DNA of 64,000 bases from Pseudogemmobacter sp044142105 (lineage in GTDB: Bacteria > Pseudomonadota > Alphaproteobacteria > Rhodobacterales > Rhodobacteraceae). The first letter of the stretch is position 1, and every line of letters starts with the position of its first letter. The translations under genes were made by a program, and so were the position numbers. Under the pieces are notes generated by a model, which searched no databases, was not told the origin of the DNA, and saw nothing but the letters and a program-made list of their open reading frames with translations. Below are positions 24,256 to 32,270 of the stretch, in pieces. The stretch is from NCBI RefSeq assembly GCF_044142105.1, contig NZ_JBGTYM010000001.1, forward strand, positions 966,648 through 1,030,647. Reading direction: 5' to 3'.

Positions 24256-26295
24256 ATGAGCACCACCGACAGGACCGCAACCGGCACCCGATGCGCCGCG
24301 CTGGCGGGCGCGCATGGCAGCGGCAAGACCACGCTTTTCGAAGCGATGCTGCATACCTGCGGCGCCACCGACCGGCGCGGCACCGCCAAGGATCGCACCA
24401 CCGTGGGCGACAGCACGGCCGAGGCCCGCGCCCGCGGCATCTCGACCGAGCTTTCCGTCGCCGCCTGCCGCTATATGGACCAGGACTGGGCGCTGATCGA
24501 CTGTCCCGGTTCGGTCGAGCTTCTTTCCGACAGCCGCGCCGCGATGATGGTCGCCGATTTGGTGATCGTCGTGGCCGACCCGTTTCCCGAACGCGCCGTC
24601 GCCGTCTCGGCCCTGCTGCGCTTTCTTGATGACCGCGCCATCCCGCATGTGATCTTCATCAACCGCATGGACGCGCCCGAGGCTCGGGTCCGCGCCACGC
24701 TGCACGCCTTGCAGGCCATCTCCGACCGCCCGCTCGCCCTGCGCGAAATTCCCCTGCGCGATGCGGCGGGCCATGTGACCGGCCTCGTCGATCTGGTTTC
24801 GGAACGGGCCTGGCGCTGGAATGCGACCCAACCCGCCGACCTGATTCCGCTGCCCGAGGCGCTGAAGGGCGATGAAGACAGCGCCCGCGCCGCGCTGCTG
24901 GAGGCGCTGGCCGATTTCGACGATGCCATTCTGGAACAGGTGCTGACCGACATCACCCCGCCGCCGGACCAGATCTATGCCTCGCTGTCGCGCGATCTGG
25001 CGCAGGATCTGGTCGTTCCCGTCTTCTTCGGTGCGGCCGAACACGAAAACGGCGTCCGCCGGCTGTGGAAGGCGCTGCGCCATGACTGCCCCTTCCCGGC
25101 CCAGACCGCCGCCCGCCTTGGCCTGCCCGAAACCCAGGGCACCCAGGTCAGCGTGTTGAAGACCTTCCAGTCCGGTCAGGCCGGCCGCGCCGCGCTGGCC
25201 CGCATCTGGCAGGGCGAGGTGCGCGACGGCATGACCCTCGGGACCGATCGCGTCGGCTCGGTCTCGGCACTTTTCGGCCGCAAGCAGACCGCCAAGGGCA
25301 GCGCCGCCGCGGGCGAGGTGGTGGCGCTTGGCCGTATGGCCACGGCCAAGGCTGGCGAAGTCCTGACCGAAGGCGCGGCGCAGCCCTTCCCGAACTGGCC
25401 CGCGCCCCCCGCGCCGCTGGCCGCGCTGGCCATCCGCGCCGAACACCCGGCGGAAGAGGCCAAGCTTGCCACTGCCCTAGCGCGTCTGGTCGATGAAGAC
25501 CCCTCGCTGTCCACCAACCATGTCGTCGCCACCGGCGAGACGCTTCTGCAAGGCCAGGGCGAGATCCATCTTCAGATCGCGCTGGCCCGGCTGAAATCCG
25601 ACTTCGGCCTGTCGCTGCGCACCGCTCGCCCGGCGATCTCCTATCGCGAAACGATCACAAAATCCGCCACCCATCATTCGCGGCACAAGAAACAATCGGG
25701 CGGCCATGGCGAGTTTGCCGATATCCATCTGGAAATCACCCCACGCACGCGGGGCGAGGGCTTTGCCTTCTCGGACCGGATCACCGGCGGCGTGGTGCCG
25801 AAGCAATATATCCCGGCGGTGCAGAAAGGGGTTGAGACGGCGCTGGATCGCGGGCCTAAAGGCTTTCCGGTCGTCGATGTCGCGGTCTGCCTGACCGATG
25901 GCAGCTATCACGCGGTCGACAGTTCCGACTTCGCCTTCCAGAAGGCCGGGGCCAAGGCGATGCAGGAGATCCTGCCAAGCTGCAACCCGGTGCTCCTGGA
26001 ACCCGTGCTCGAGGTCACGCTCTCCGTCCCCTCGGATTTCACCCCCCGCGCCCAGCGCATCGTCAGCGCAAGGCGCGGCCAGATCCTCGGCTTCGACGCC
26101 AAGCCCGGCTGGAAAGGTTGGGACGAGGTCTCGGCCCTGATCCCCGAGGCCGATTGCGACGGGCTGATCACCGAGCTGCGCTCGCAGACCCTGGGCGCGG
26201 GCTTCTACGGCGCGCAGTTCCACCATCTCGAACAGCTCTCGGGTCGCGAGGCGGAACAGGCCGTGGCGGCGCGGGCCGAGGCGCTCAAGGTCTGA
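24256..26295 (+). CDS. Elongation factor G-like translational GTPase
   Basis: This 679-residue protein has EF-G domain order: GTPase domain, beta-barrel domain II (around GTQVSVLKTFQSG), domains III-V with YRETITKSA, GEFADIHLEI and the C-terminal EF-G fold. It differs from canonical FusA in the GTPase domain: P-loop AGAHGSGKTTL, switch II DCPGS where EF-G has DTPGH, and NRMD for NKxD. The switch II His that activates water in EF-G is therefore missing. Such paralogues are widespread, and their role (ribosome rescue, recycling or none) is unsettled. GGAGGG lies before the ATG. Confidence 0.88.
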   Translation: MSTTDRTATGTRCAALAGAHGSGKTTLFEAMLHTCGATDRRGTAKDRTTVGDSTAEARARGISTELSVAACRYMDQDWALIDCPGSVELLSDSRAAMMVADLVIVVADPFPERAVAVSALLRFLDDRAIPHVIFINRMDAPEARVRATLHALQAISDRPLALREIPLRDAAGHVTGLVDLVSERAWRWNATQPADLIPLPEALKGDEDSARAALLEALADFDDAILEQVLTDITPPPDQIYASLSRDLAQDLVVPVFFGAAEHENGVRRLWKALRHDCPFPAQTAARLGLPETQGTQVSVLKTFQSGQAGRAALARIWQGEVRDGMTLGTDRVGSVSALFGRKQTAKGSAAAGEVVALGRMATAKAGEVLTEGAAQPFPNWPAPPAPLAALAIRAEHPAEEAKLATALARLVDEDPSLSTNHVVATGETLLQGQGEIHLQIALARLKSDFGLSLRTARPAISYRETITKSATHHSRHKKQSGGHGEFADIHLEITPRTRGEGFAFSDRITGGVVPKQYIPAVQKGVETALDRGPKGFPVVDVAVCLTDGSYHAVDSSDFAFQKAGAKAMQEILPSCNPVLLEPVLEVTLSVPSDFTPRAQRIVSARRGQILGFDAKPGWKGWDEVSALIPEADCDGLITELRSQTLGAGFYGAQFHHLEQLSGREAEQAVAARAEALKV

Positions 26296-26314
26296 TCCCT
26301 GACGGGTCCCGAAC

Positions 26315-26380
26315 GGAAGACGTTTGGAAGACGTTCGGAAGACCTTTGCAAGACCTGGCAAAGACAGGCGGAAGGCGACA
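26315..26380. repeat. 11-bp phased repeat array (GGAAGACGTTC type), locus A
   Basis: Six consecutive 11-bp units run from 26315: GGAAGACGTTT, GGAAGACGTTC, GGAAGACCTTT, GCAAGACCTGG, CAAAGACAGGC, GGAAGGCGACA. The first three differ at one or two positions and later ones decay. The period is about one helical turn. The array lies between the EF-G-like gene and dddP, 70 to 136 bp upstream of the dddP start. A related array is found at 54863-54905. Confidence 0.9.
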
Positions 26381-26404
26381 TTTTGCGTCGCCTTCCGGCA
26401 TGAC

Positions 26405-26426
26405 GTTCGGCCCCCGCGGGCCGAAC
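26405..26426 (+). terminator. Perfect hairpin upstream of dddP
   Basis: GTTCGGCCC (26405-26413) pairs with GGGCCGAAC (26418-26426) around CCGC. No T tract follows. It may end the EF-G-like transcript or form part of the dddP leader, where it would sit 24 bp upstream of the start codon. Confidence 0.5.
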
Positions 26427-26450
26427 CTGCCCCCAGCCCAAGGGGATGCC

Positions 26451-27791
26451 ATGACCGCGACCTATGCCGAAACCCGCCGCAAGATCGACCCGACCCGCGC
26501 CGACCGCCTGGCCGATGGCAGCCCCAATGACAATGACCGGGTCGAGATCGGGCCAACCCAGCTCGCCTTCGCGGAATGGGCGGCGGCGGGCCTGACGCCC
26601 CCCGATCTGACCGCCATGCGCACCCATCGCTGGCAGCGGCTGACCCAGGCGCTGGTCGACCGCGACTATGGCGGATTGCTGATGTTCGACCCGCTGAACA
26701 TCCGCTATGCGACCGACACCACCAACATGCAATTATGGAACAGTCACAATCCCTTCCGGGCCGTTCTTCTCTGCGCTGACGGCCATATGGTGATCTGGGA
26801 GTACAAGCAGGCACCCTTCCTTGTGACCTTCAATCCGCTGGTCAAGGAACTGCGCTCCGGGGCCTCTTTCTTCTACAATGTCTGCGGTGACCGCACCTCG
26901 GAAGATGCCTCCAGCTTCGCCGAACAGGTGGATGAGGTGATGCGTGCCCATGCCGGCTCGAACCGCCGTCTTGCCGTTGACAAGATCATGGTTGCGGGAC
27001 TCAGGGCCCTGGAACGCAAGGGGTTTGAGGTTCTCGAGGGCGAAGAGGTTACCGAACGCACCCGCGCCATCAAGGGCAAGGACGAGATCCTCGCCATGCG
27101 CTGCGCCCACCATGCCTGCGAATCCGCCATCGCCGAAATGGAAGCCTTCGCCCGCGCCGAAGTGCCGAAAGGCGGCGTCTCGGAAGACGACATCTGGGCC
27201 GAGCTGCACAAGGGCAATATCCGCCGCGGCGGCGAATGGATCGAGACCCGCCTCCTCGCCTCCGGCCCGCGCACCAACCCCTGGTTCCAGGAATGCGGCC
27301 CCCGCATCGTGCAGGAGAACGAAATCGTCGCCTTCGACACCGACCTGATCGGCAGCTACGGCATCTGCGTCGATATCTCGCGCACATGGTGGATCGGGGA
27401 CACCCGGCCGTCCAATGCGATGATTTCCGCAATGAATCATGCGCTTGATCATATCCGCGACCATCAGGCGCGGCTGAAGCCCGGCGTCACCATCAAGGAG
27501 CTGACCTTCGGTGGACACCGGCTGGAAGACCAGTATTGGAAGCAGAAATACTCCTGCAAGATGCATGGCGTCGGCTTGTGCGACGAATGGCCCTTCGTGC
27601 CCTATGCAGATGCTTGGGTCGACGGCGCCTTTGACGTCGCGCTGCAACCCGGCATGGTCCTGTGCACCGAGGCACTGGTCAGCCCGGAAGGCGGCGATTT
27701 CTCGATCAAGCTGGAAGATCAGGTGCTGATCACCGAAACCGGCTGCGAGAACCTGACCCGCTACCCGTTCGATCCGAGACTTCTGGGCTGA
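26451..27791 (+). CDS. dddP: Dimethylsulfoniopropionate lyase DddP
   Basis: DddP cleaves DMSP to dimethyl sulfide and acrylate. The 446-residue protein has the M24-peptidase pita-bread fold adapted to lyase chemistry. Compared by memory with characterised DddP enzymes, the metal ligands are in place with an offset of one: Asp296, Asp298, Asp308, His372, Glu407 and Glu422. The proposed catalytic Asp378 and a Tyr367 are also present. Highly similar stretches include FDPLNIRYATD, RLLASGPRTNPWFQECGPR, MHGVGLCDEWP and EGGDFSIKLEDQV. AGGGGA precedes the ATG. Upstream lie the 11-bp repeats and a hairpin. Other M24 peptidases lack this combination. A TetR gene follows convergently. Confidence 0.93.
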   Translation: MTATYAETRRKIDPTRADRLADGSPNDNDRVEIGPTQLAFAEWAAAGLTPPDLTAMRTHRWQRLTQALVDRDYGGLLMFDPLNIRYATDTTNMQLWNSHNPFRAVLLCADGHMVIWEYKQAPFLVTFNPLVKELRSGASFFYNVCGDRTSEDASSFAEQVDEVMRAHAGSNRRLAVDKIMVAGLRALERKGFEVLEGEEVTERTRAIKGKDEILAMRCAHHACESAIAEMEAFARAEVPKGGVSEDDIWAELHKGNIRRGGEWIETRLLASGPRTNPWFQECGPRIVQENEIVAFDTDLIGSYGICVDISRTWWIGDTRPSNAMISAMNHALDHIRDHQARLKPGVTIKELTFGGHRLEDQYWKQKYSCKMHGVGLCDEWPFVPYADAWVDGAFDVALQPGMVLCTEALVSPEGGDFSIKLEDQVLITETGCENLTRYPFDPRLLG

Positions 27792-27827
27792 TGCTGATCC
27801 AGCGTGGGAGGATCACCGTGCAACACG

Positions 27828-27850
27828 CCGATTTTTCGTTGAAAAATTGG
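27828..27850. terminator. AT-rich hairpin at convergent dddP/tetR junction
   Basis: CCGATTTTTC (27828-27837) pairs with GAAAAATTGG (27841-27850), with one G-T pair, across a GTT loop. It sits between two convergent genes and places a T run on either strand, so it is a candidate bidirectional terminator. A sequence relative is at 38288-38308. Confidence 0.65.
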
Positions 27851-27855
27851 AACTT

Positions 27856-28446
27856 CTATACTGCGCGCATCCCCAGGATGCCCTCGGCCACCGCGCGCAG
27901 TGCCGGGCGCATCGGCGTGCCAGTGGTGGCGCGCAGCGCCTCAAGCCCGATCAGCGCGGCATAGAACAGCGTCGCGCCCTCTTCGGCCGCTGCCTCACCC
28001 AGGCCCGCATCGCCCAGAAACCCGCGCAGATCCTCAAGTCTCTGCCGGTCGGCGCGCGCCAGCACATCCCGCGCCAGGGGATCGACCCGGCCCCAGTCCC
28101 GGATCGCGGGTTCGATGGCCTGCCCGCCCACTTCGGCTTCGGGCAGGGTCGAAACCCGGTCGGCGAGAAGAAGAACCTGCTCGCGCGGCGGCAGGTCCGA
28201 CTGGCGCACCGCCGTTGTCACTGCGGTCGCGGCCAACCGTTCCCAGGCATCCAGCATCGCACCATGCAATGCACGCAGATCCCTGAAATGCCAGTAGAAA
28301 GACCCTTTCGTCGCGCCCAGCGCCCGTGCGATGGGCTCAACCCGCACCGCATCTGGGCCGCGCGCCAGCAATGCCTGGAACCCGGCGAGAATCCAGTCCG
28401 CCCGCGTCAACCGCGCCCTCGCCTCTGCTTTCGTCGCCATCGCCAT
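27856..28446 (-). CDS. TetR family transcriptional regulator
   Basis: This 196-residue repressor has an N-terminal helix-turn-helix (about residues 22-68) with the family pattern VEPIARALGATKGSFYWHF and a helical ligand-binding C-terminal domain. I chose the ATG at 28446, with AGGTGA upstream. A second ATG two codons in is possible. It is convergent with dddP and divergent from purB, so it may control itself or purB-proximal genes. A role in DMSP or acrylate sensing is only suggested by proximity. Confidence 0.88.
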   Translation of the reverse strand: MAMATKAEARARLTRADWILAGFQALLARGPDAVRVEPIARALGATKGSFYWHFRDLRALHGAMLDAWERLAATAVTTAVRQSDLPPREQVLLLADRVSTLPEAEVGGQAIEPAIRDWGRVDPLARDVLARADRQRLEDLRGFLGDAGLGEAAAEEGATLFYAALIGLEALRATTGTPMRPALRAVAEGILGMRAV

Positions 28447-28620
28447 CGTCACCTGCCCTATCCGCCCGGTCCCGGGCCTGCCTGTGCCGCCCGGCAAGGC
28501 CCCCTGCGGCCACCCTGCCAGCCCGGGGTTAACCAATCCCTTCCGGCACCCGCTTCCCTTGCGTCCGCAGCCCCGAACGCCTAAGGGGGCGCCATCCCGC
28601 CCATCTGCCAGAGGCCCGCG

Positions 28621-29922
28621 ATGATCCCCCGCTATTCCCGCCCCGACATGGTCAAGATCTGGTCGCCCGAGACCCGCTTCCGCATCTGGTTCGAGATCGA
28701 GGCCCATGCCTGCGACGCCCAGGCCGAACTTGGCGTGATCCCCAAGGAGAACGCCCAGGCCGTCTGGCGCGCCAAGGATGTGGAATTCGACGTCGCGCGC
28801 ATCGACGAGATCGAGGCCGTGACGAAGCATGACGTCATCGCCTTCCTGACCCATCTCGCCGAACATATCGGGTCCGAGGATGCCCGCTTCGTCCATCAGG
28901 GCATGACCTCCTCCGACGTGCTGGACACCACGCTGAACATCCAGCTTGTCCGCGCCGCCGATCTGCTGCTGGCCGGCATGGACCGCGTGCTTGCCGCGCT
29001 GAAGTCCCGCGCCTTCGAGCACAAGGACACGGTCCGCATCGGCCGCAGCCATGGCATCCATGCCGAACCCACCACCATGGGTCTGACCTTCGCCCGGTTC
29101 TACGCCGAAATGGCGCGGGGCAAGCGCCGCCTGGAAGCCGCGCGCGAAGAAATCCGCACCGGCGCCATCTCGGGCGCGGTCGGCACCTTCGCCAATATCG
29201 ACCCGCGCGTCGAGGAATATGTCTGCGAGAAGCTGGGTCTGATTCCCGAGACCATTTCGACCCAGGTCATCCCGCGCGACCGCCATGCCATGTTCTTCGC
29301 CACCCTTGGCGTCATCGCCAGCTCGATCGAGAATGTCGCGATCGAGATTCGCCACATGCAGCGCACCGAAGTGCTTGAGGCGGAAGAGTTCTTCTCGCCC
29401 GGCCAGAAGGGCTCGTCGGCGATGCCGCACAAGCGCAATCCGGTACTGACCGAAAACCTGACCGGTCTGGCGCGCCTGATTCGCATGTCGGTTGTCCCGG
29501 CGCTTGAAAATGTCGCCCTCTGGCATGAGCGCGACATCAGCCATTCCAGCGTCGAGCGCGCCATCGGCCCCGACACCACGATCACGCTGGATTTCGCGCT
29601 GCACCGCCTGGCGGGCGTGGTCGAAAAGCTGGTGGTCTATCCCGAGAACATGTTGAAGAACATGAATAAGTTCAAAGGCCTCGTGATGTCGCAACGCGTG
29701 CTCTTGGCGCTGACCCAGGCGGGCGTGTCGCGCGAGGACAGCTATCGTCTGGTCCAGCGCAACGCGATGAAGGTCTGGGAGAAGGGCGCCGATTTCAAGA
29801 CCGAGCTTCTGGCCGATCCCGAAGTCACCGCAGCCCTGTCGCCCGCCGAGATCGAAGAGAAATTCGACCTTGGCTATCACACCAAACATGTCGACACGAT
29901 CTTCAAGCGCGTCTTCGGCTAG
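28621..29922 (+). CDS. purB: Adenylosuccinate lyase
   Basis: PurB acts twice in purine synthesis, splitting SAICAR and adenylosuccinate with release of fumarate. The 433-residue protein shows HQGMTSSDVLDTTL, GRSHGIHAEPTTMG and the fumarase-superfamily signature GSSAMPHKRNP. Its C-terminus YHTKHVDTIFKRVFG is typical of this subgroup. It is followed by a GC-rich hairpin and then two small secreted-protein genes. Confidence 0.96.
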   Translation: MIPRYSRPDMVKIWSPETRFRIWFEIEAHACDAQAELGVIPKENAQAVWRAKDVEFDVARIDEIEAVTKHDVIAFLTHLAEHIGSEDARFVHQGMTSSDVLDTTLNIQLVRAADLLLAGMDRVLAALKSRAFEHKDTVRIGRSHGIHAEPTTMGLTFARFYAEMARGKRRLEAAREEIRTGAISGAVGTFANIDPRVEEYVCEKLGLIPETISTQVIPRDRHAMFFATLGVIASSIENVAIEIRHMQRTEVLEAEEFFSPGQKGSSAMPHKRNPVLTENLTGLARLIRMSVVPALENVALWHERDISHSSVERAIGPDTTITLDFALHRLAGVVEKLVVYPENMLKNMNKFKGLVMSQRVLLALTQAGVSREDSYRLVQRNAMKVWEKGADFKTELLADPEVTAALSPAEIEEKFDLGYHTKHVDTIFKRVFG

Positions 29923-29927
29923 CTGTC

Positions 29928-29952
29928 CGGCTGCCCGTTCTGCGGGCAGCCG
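29928..29952 (+). terminator. Hairpin downstream of purB
   Basis: A 10-bp perfect stem is formed by CGGCTGCCCG (29928-29937) and CGGGCAGCCG (29943-29952) around TTCTG, 5 bp after the purB stop. A T tract is missing, so efficiency is uncertain. Confidence 0.65.
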
Positions 29953-30057
29953 CCTCAATCCCCGGGCGCGATCCGGGCTTTTCCGCCCAGCGCCGCAATT
30001 CTCGCCTCGGTGCGGCGCCATTTCATGCTAGAATTCCCCATCTTCGGGAACTCTGCC

Positions 30058-30597
30058 ATGCGCCTGCTGCCCGTCCTGCCTCTTGTCACGCTCCTGGCCG
30101 CCACGGCGGCCTTTGCCGTTGGCTCGGATGACAGCGCGCCGCCCGCCAGCACCAAGACCACGACCGAATGCAAGGACGGTCAGGTCTATGACGACACCCA
30201 GCAGAAATGCGTGGATCCGCAATCCGGCGCGCTGGACGATGACCGCCGCTTCCGGGCCGTCCGCGAACTGGCCCATGCCGAGCGCTTTTCCGAGGCGCAG
30301 CTTGTCCTTGCCGCGATGCGAGAGGGCGCGACCGACCGGGTTCTCACCTATCGCGGTTTCCTTCTGCGCAAGACTGGCCATTTGGAAAAGGGCATCGCCG
30401 CCTATGAGGCCGCCCTCGCCCTCAACCCCGACAACATCCTGACCCACAGCTATTACGGCCAGCTTCTGGTCGAGATGAACGAAACCGAGGCCGCCAAGGC
30501 CCATCTTGCCGCGATCCGCAGGGCGGGTGGCGCGGGAAGCTGGGCCGAAACCGCCCTCGCCTCGGCCATCGCGACCGGCCTGACCTATCAGTTCTGA
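30058..30597 (+). CDS. Exported TPR-repeat protein with N-terminal Cys motif
   Basis: This 179-residue protein begins with a signal peptide (MRLLPVLPLVTLLAATAAFA). A short Cys-containing motif follows, ECKDGQVYDDTQQKCV, and then helical repeats resembling TPRs (AERFSEAQLVLAAMRE, GHLEKGIAAYEAALALNPDN, NETEAAKAHLAAIRRAGG). TPRs usually mediate protein contacts, here probably in the periplasm. The ATG at 30058 directly precedes the signal peptide and has CGGGAA upstream. The next small gene encodes the same Cys motif, so the two products may act together. Confidence 0.8.
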   Translation: MRLLPVLPLVTLLAATAAFAVGSDDSAPPASTKTTTECKDGQVYDDTQQKCVDPQSGALDDDRRFRAVRELAHAERFSEAQLVLAAMREGATDRVLTYRGFLLRKTGHLEKGIAAYEAALALNPDNILTHSYYGQLLVEMNETEAAKAHLAAIRRAGGAGSWAETALASAIATGLTYQF

Positions 30598-30634
30598 CAC
30601 CCAAGCCCAGCCCAACCCCGGAAGGAGGACGACG

Positions 30635-30805
30635 ATGAAACCTGCCACCGCCCTCATGGCCCTCGCTCTGGCCTTTTCCCCCGCCTTGGCCCTGGCCGAA
30701 GGCTGCCATGGCACGATGAAGAAGGATGTGACCGCCTCGTCCTGCATCGAAGGTGCGGTCTGGGATGCGGAAAAGGGCCAATGCGTGGTGCAGCCCTCGT
30801 CCTAG
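30635..30805 (+). CDS. 56-residue secreted Cys-motif protein
   Basis: A strong GGAGG precedes an ATG encoding a 56-residue protein: signal peptide MKPATALMALALAFSPALALA, then a mature part of about 35 residues with four-spaced polar residues and SCIEGAVWDAEKGQCVVQPSS at the end. The C-x2-G-x-V-[WY]-D-x5-C-V pattern matches the motif in the preceding TPR protein and faintly recalls chitin-binding peritrophin-type knots. It contains three Cys, one at mature residue 3. Function is unknown. It lies 37 bp after the TPR gene and is likely on the same transcript. Confidence 0.75.
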   Translation: MKPATALMALALAFSPALALAEGCHGTMKKDVTASSCIEGAVWDAEKGQCVVQPSS

Positions 30806-30870
30806 CCCGCGCAACCCCTTCTTAACCGGGTCCTGCCAGCCTGCCTCCGAGTCGTAGAATCGGAGGCAGC

Positions 30871-31956
30871 ATGGCCGCAGAGGGGCTTCCTCTCGCGCCG
30901 TTCGGGGCCGGACAGGGCTTGATGTCCCTGTCGGGCGATGGGCCGATGCGCCGGGTCCTGAACCCGCGCGAAAAGGCCGCCGTGATCGTGCGCTACCTCT
31001 TGGCGCAGGGCGCCGTCCTGCCGCTGAACCAGTTGCCCGACCATATGCAATCCGCGCTGGCCGAGCAGATGGGGGCGATGCGGCTGATCGACCGCGACAC
31101 GCTGGACCGCGTCGTCGCCGAATTCGTGGCCGAACTGGACTCTGTCGGCCTCGCCTTTCCCGGCGGGCTTGAGGGCGCGCTTTCGGTGATGGACGGTCAT
31201 ATCTCGCAAACCGCCGCCAGCCGTCTGCGCCGCAAGGCGGGCGTCAGCACCAAGGGCGACCCGTGGGAGCGTCTGGTCACCCTGCCCCCGGACAAATTGC
31301 TGCCGGTGATCGGGGAGGAATCGGTCGAGGTCGCGGCCGTTATTCTGTCCAAGCTGCCCGTCCAGCGCGCCGCCGACATTCTGGGCAAGCTGCCCGGCGA
31401 CCGCGCCCGCCGCATCGCCTTTGCCGTCTCGCTGACTGGCAATGTCGATCCCGAAACCGTCCACCGCATCGGCCTTGCCATCCTTGGCCAGATCGACAGC
31501 CAGCCGCCCCGCGCTTTCGACAAGGGGCCGGTGGAACGCGTCGGCGCCATCCTCAACATCTCGCCCCAGATCACCCGCGACGATGTTCTGGCGGGGCTTG
31601 AAGCCGAAGATGCTGGTTTCGCCGCCGAAGTGCGCAAGGCGATCTTCACCTATGTGCATATCGCCACAAGGATCAGCCCGCGCGATGTGCCCAAGATCCT
31701 GCGCGTCACCGATCAGACCGCGCTGGTCGCAGCGATGGCCTGGTCCGCGGGCAAGCCGGATCTTGAGCCGTCGACCGATTTCATCCTGTCCAACATCTCG
31801 CAGCGCATGGCGCAGGGTATCCGCGAAGAAGTGGCCGCGCGCGGCAAGGTCAAGGACAAGGAGGCCGAAGAGGCGATGAACCAGATCATCAGCGCCATCC
31901 GCTCGCTCGAGGCTTCGGGAGAACTGGTGATGGTTCAGCCCGAGGAAGACGGATGA
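30871..31956 (+). CDS. Divergent FliG-like flagellar motor switch protein
   Basis: This 361-residue protein follows the FliG domain order: N-terminal helical domain (EKAAVIVRYLLAQGAVLPL), middle armadillo-like domain (LLPVIGEESVEVAAVILSKLP, DRARRIAFAVSL) and C-terminal domain with FILSNISQRMAQGIREEV and SLEASGELVM. The middle-domain EHPQ motif is replaced by EESV. The C-terminal region around RISPRDVPKILRVTD lacks the usual DDRSIQKVLREVD charge pattern. No other flagellar gene is in the window. It may be a cryptic or specialised motor component. GGAGG precedes the ATG. Confidence 0.75.
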   Translation: MAAEGLPLAPFGAGQGLMSLSGDGPMRRVLNPREKAAVIVRYLLAQGAVLPLNQLPDHMQSALAEQMGAMRLIDRDTLDRVVAEFVAELDSVGLAFPGGLEGALSVMDGHISQTAASRLRRKAGVSTKGDPWERLVTLPPDKLLPVIGEESVEVAAVILSKLPVQRAADILGKLPGDRARRIAFAVSLTGNVDPETVHRIGLAILGQIDSQPPRAFDKGPVERVGAILNISPQITRDDVLAGLEAEDAGFAAEVRKAIFTYVHIATRISPRDVPKILRVTDQTALVAAMAWSAGKPDLEPSTDFILSNISQRMAQGIREEVAARGKVKDKEAEEAMNQIISAIRSLEASGELVMVQPEEDG

Positions 31957-32180
31957 TGCCAACTCCGCAGCATCCCGGCCCCGAAACCGGCACGGCGCGC
32001 CACATGCCAGGCATCGCCGACAAGGGCCGCAGGGCAAGCCCCCGGCCATCGGCAGCGGCCGCCAGCGCAGCGCCGGGGTTGCAGGCCGAAGGAACCGCGC
32101 TGCGCCGTCTCATGACCGCCCTGCGCGCGGCCGAGGCCTTGGGCATGGTCACGCTGGTTGCCCCCGAGGATGAGGGCTAG
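31953..32180 (+). CDS. Small hypothetical protein coupled to the FliG-like gene
   Basis: The ATG overlaps the stop of the FliG-like gene (ATGA), implying translational coupling. The 75-residue product is Pro/Ala-rich for its first 45 residues and then has a short amphipathic helix (GTALRRLMTALRAAEALGM). It has no signal peptide or known domain. The overlap is the main argument that it is real. Confidence 0.5.
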   Translation: MMPTPQHPGPETGTARHMPGIADKGRRASPRPSAAAASAAPGLQAEGTALRRLMTALRAAEALGMVTLVAPEDEG

Positions 32181-32230
32181 GCAAGCCGTGACCCGACCGG
32201 CCGAAAGGCGCTGAACACCCAAGGCGACAG

Positions 32231-32270
32231 GCCGACATCGGGCCCCTGTCCTGGATATGTCGGCAGGGGC
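32231..32270 (+). promoter_or_regulatory. Overlapping RNA stems in DMT permease leader
   Basis: GCCGACAT (32231-32238) pairs with ATGTCGGC (32257-32264). Inside that loop GCCCCT (32242-32247) can pair with AGGGGC (32265-32270), which directly abuts the first stem. The two stems are either mutually exclusive or pseudoknotted. The element lies about 150 bp upstream of the 32423 permease gene and could be a structured leader. Confidence 0.45.
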
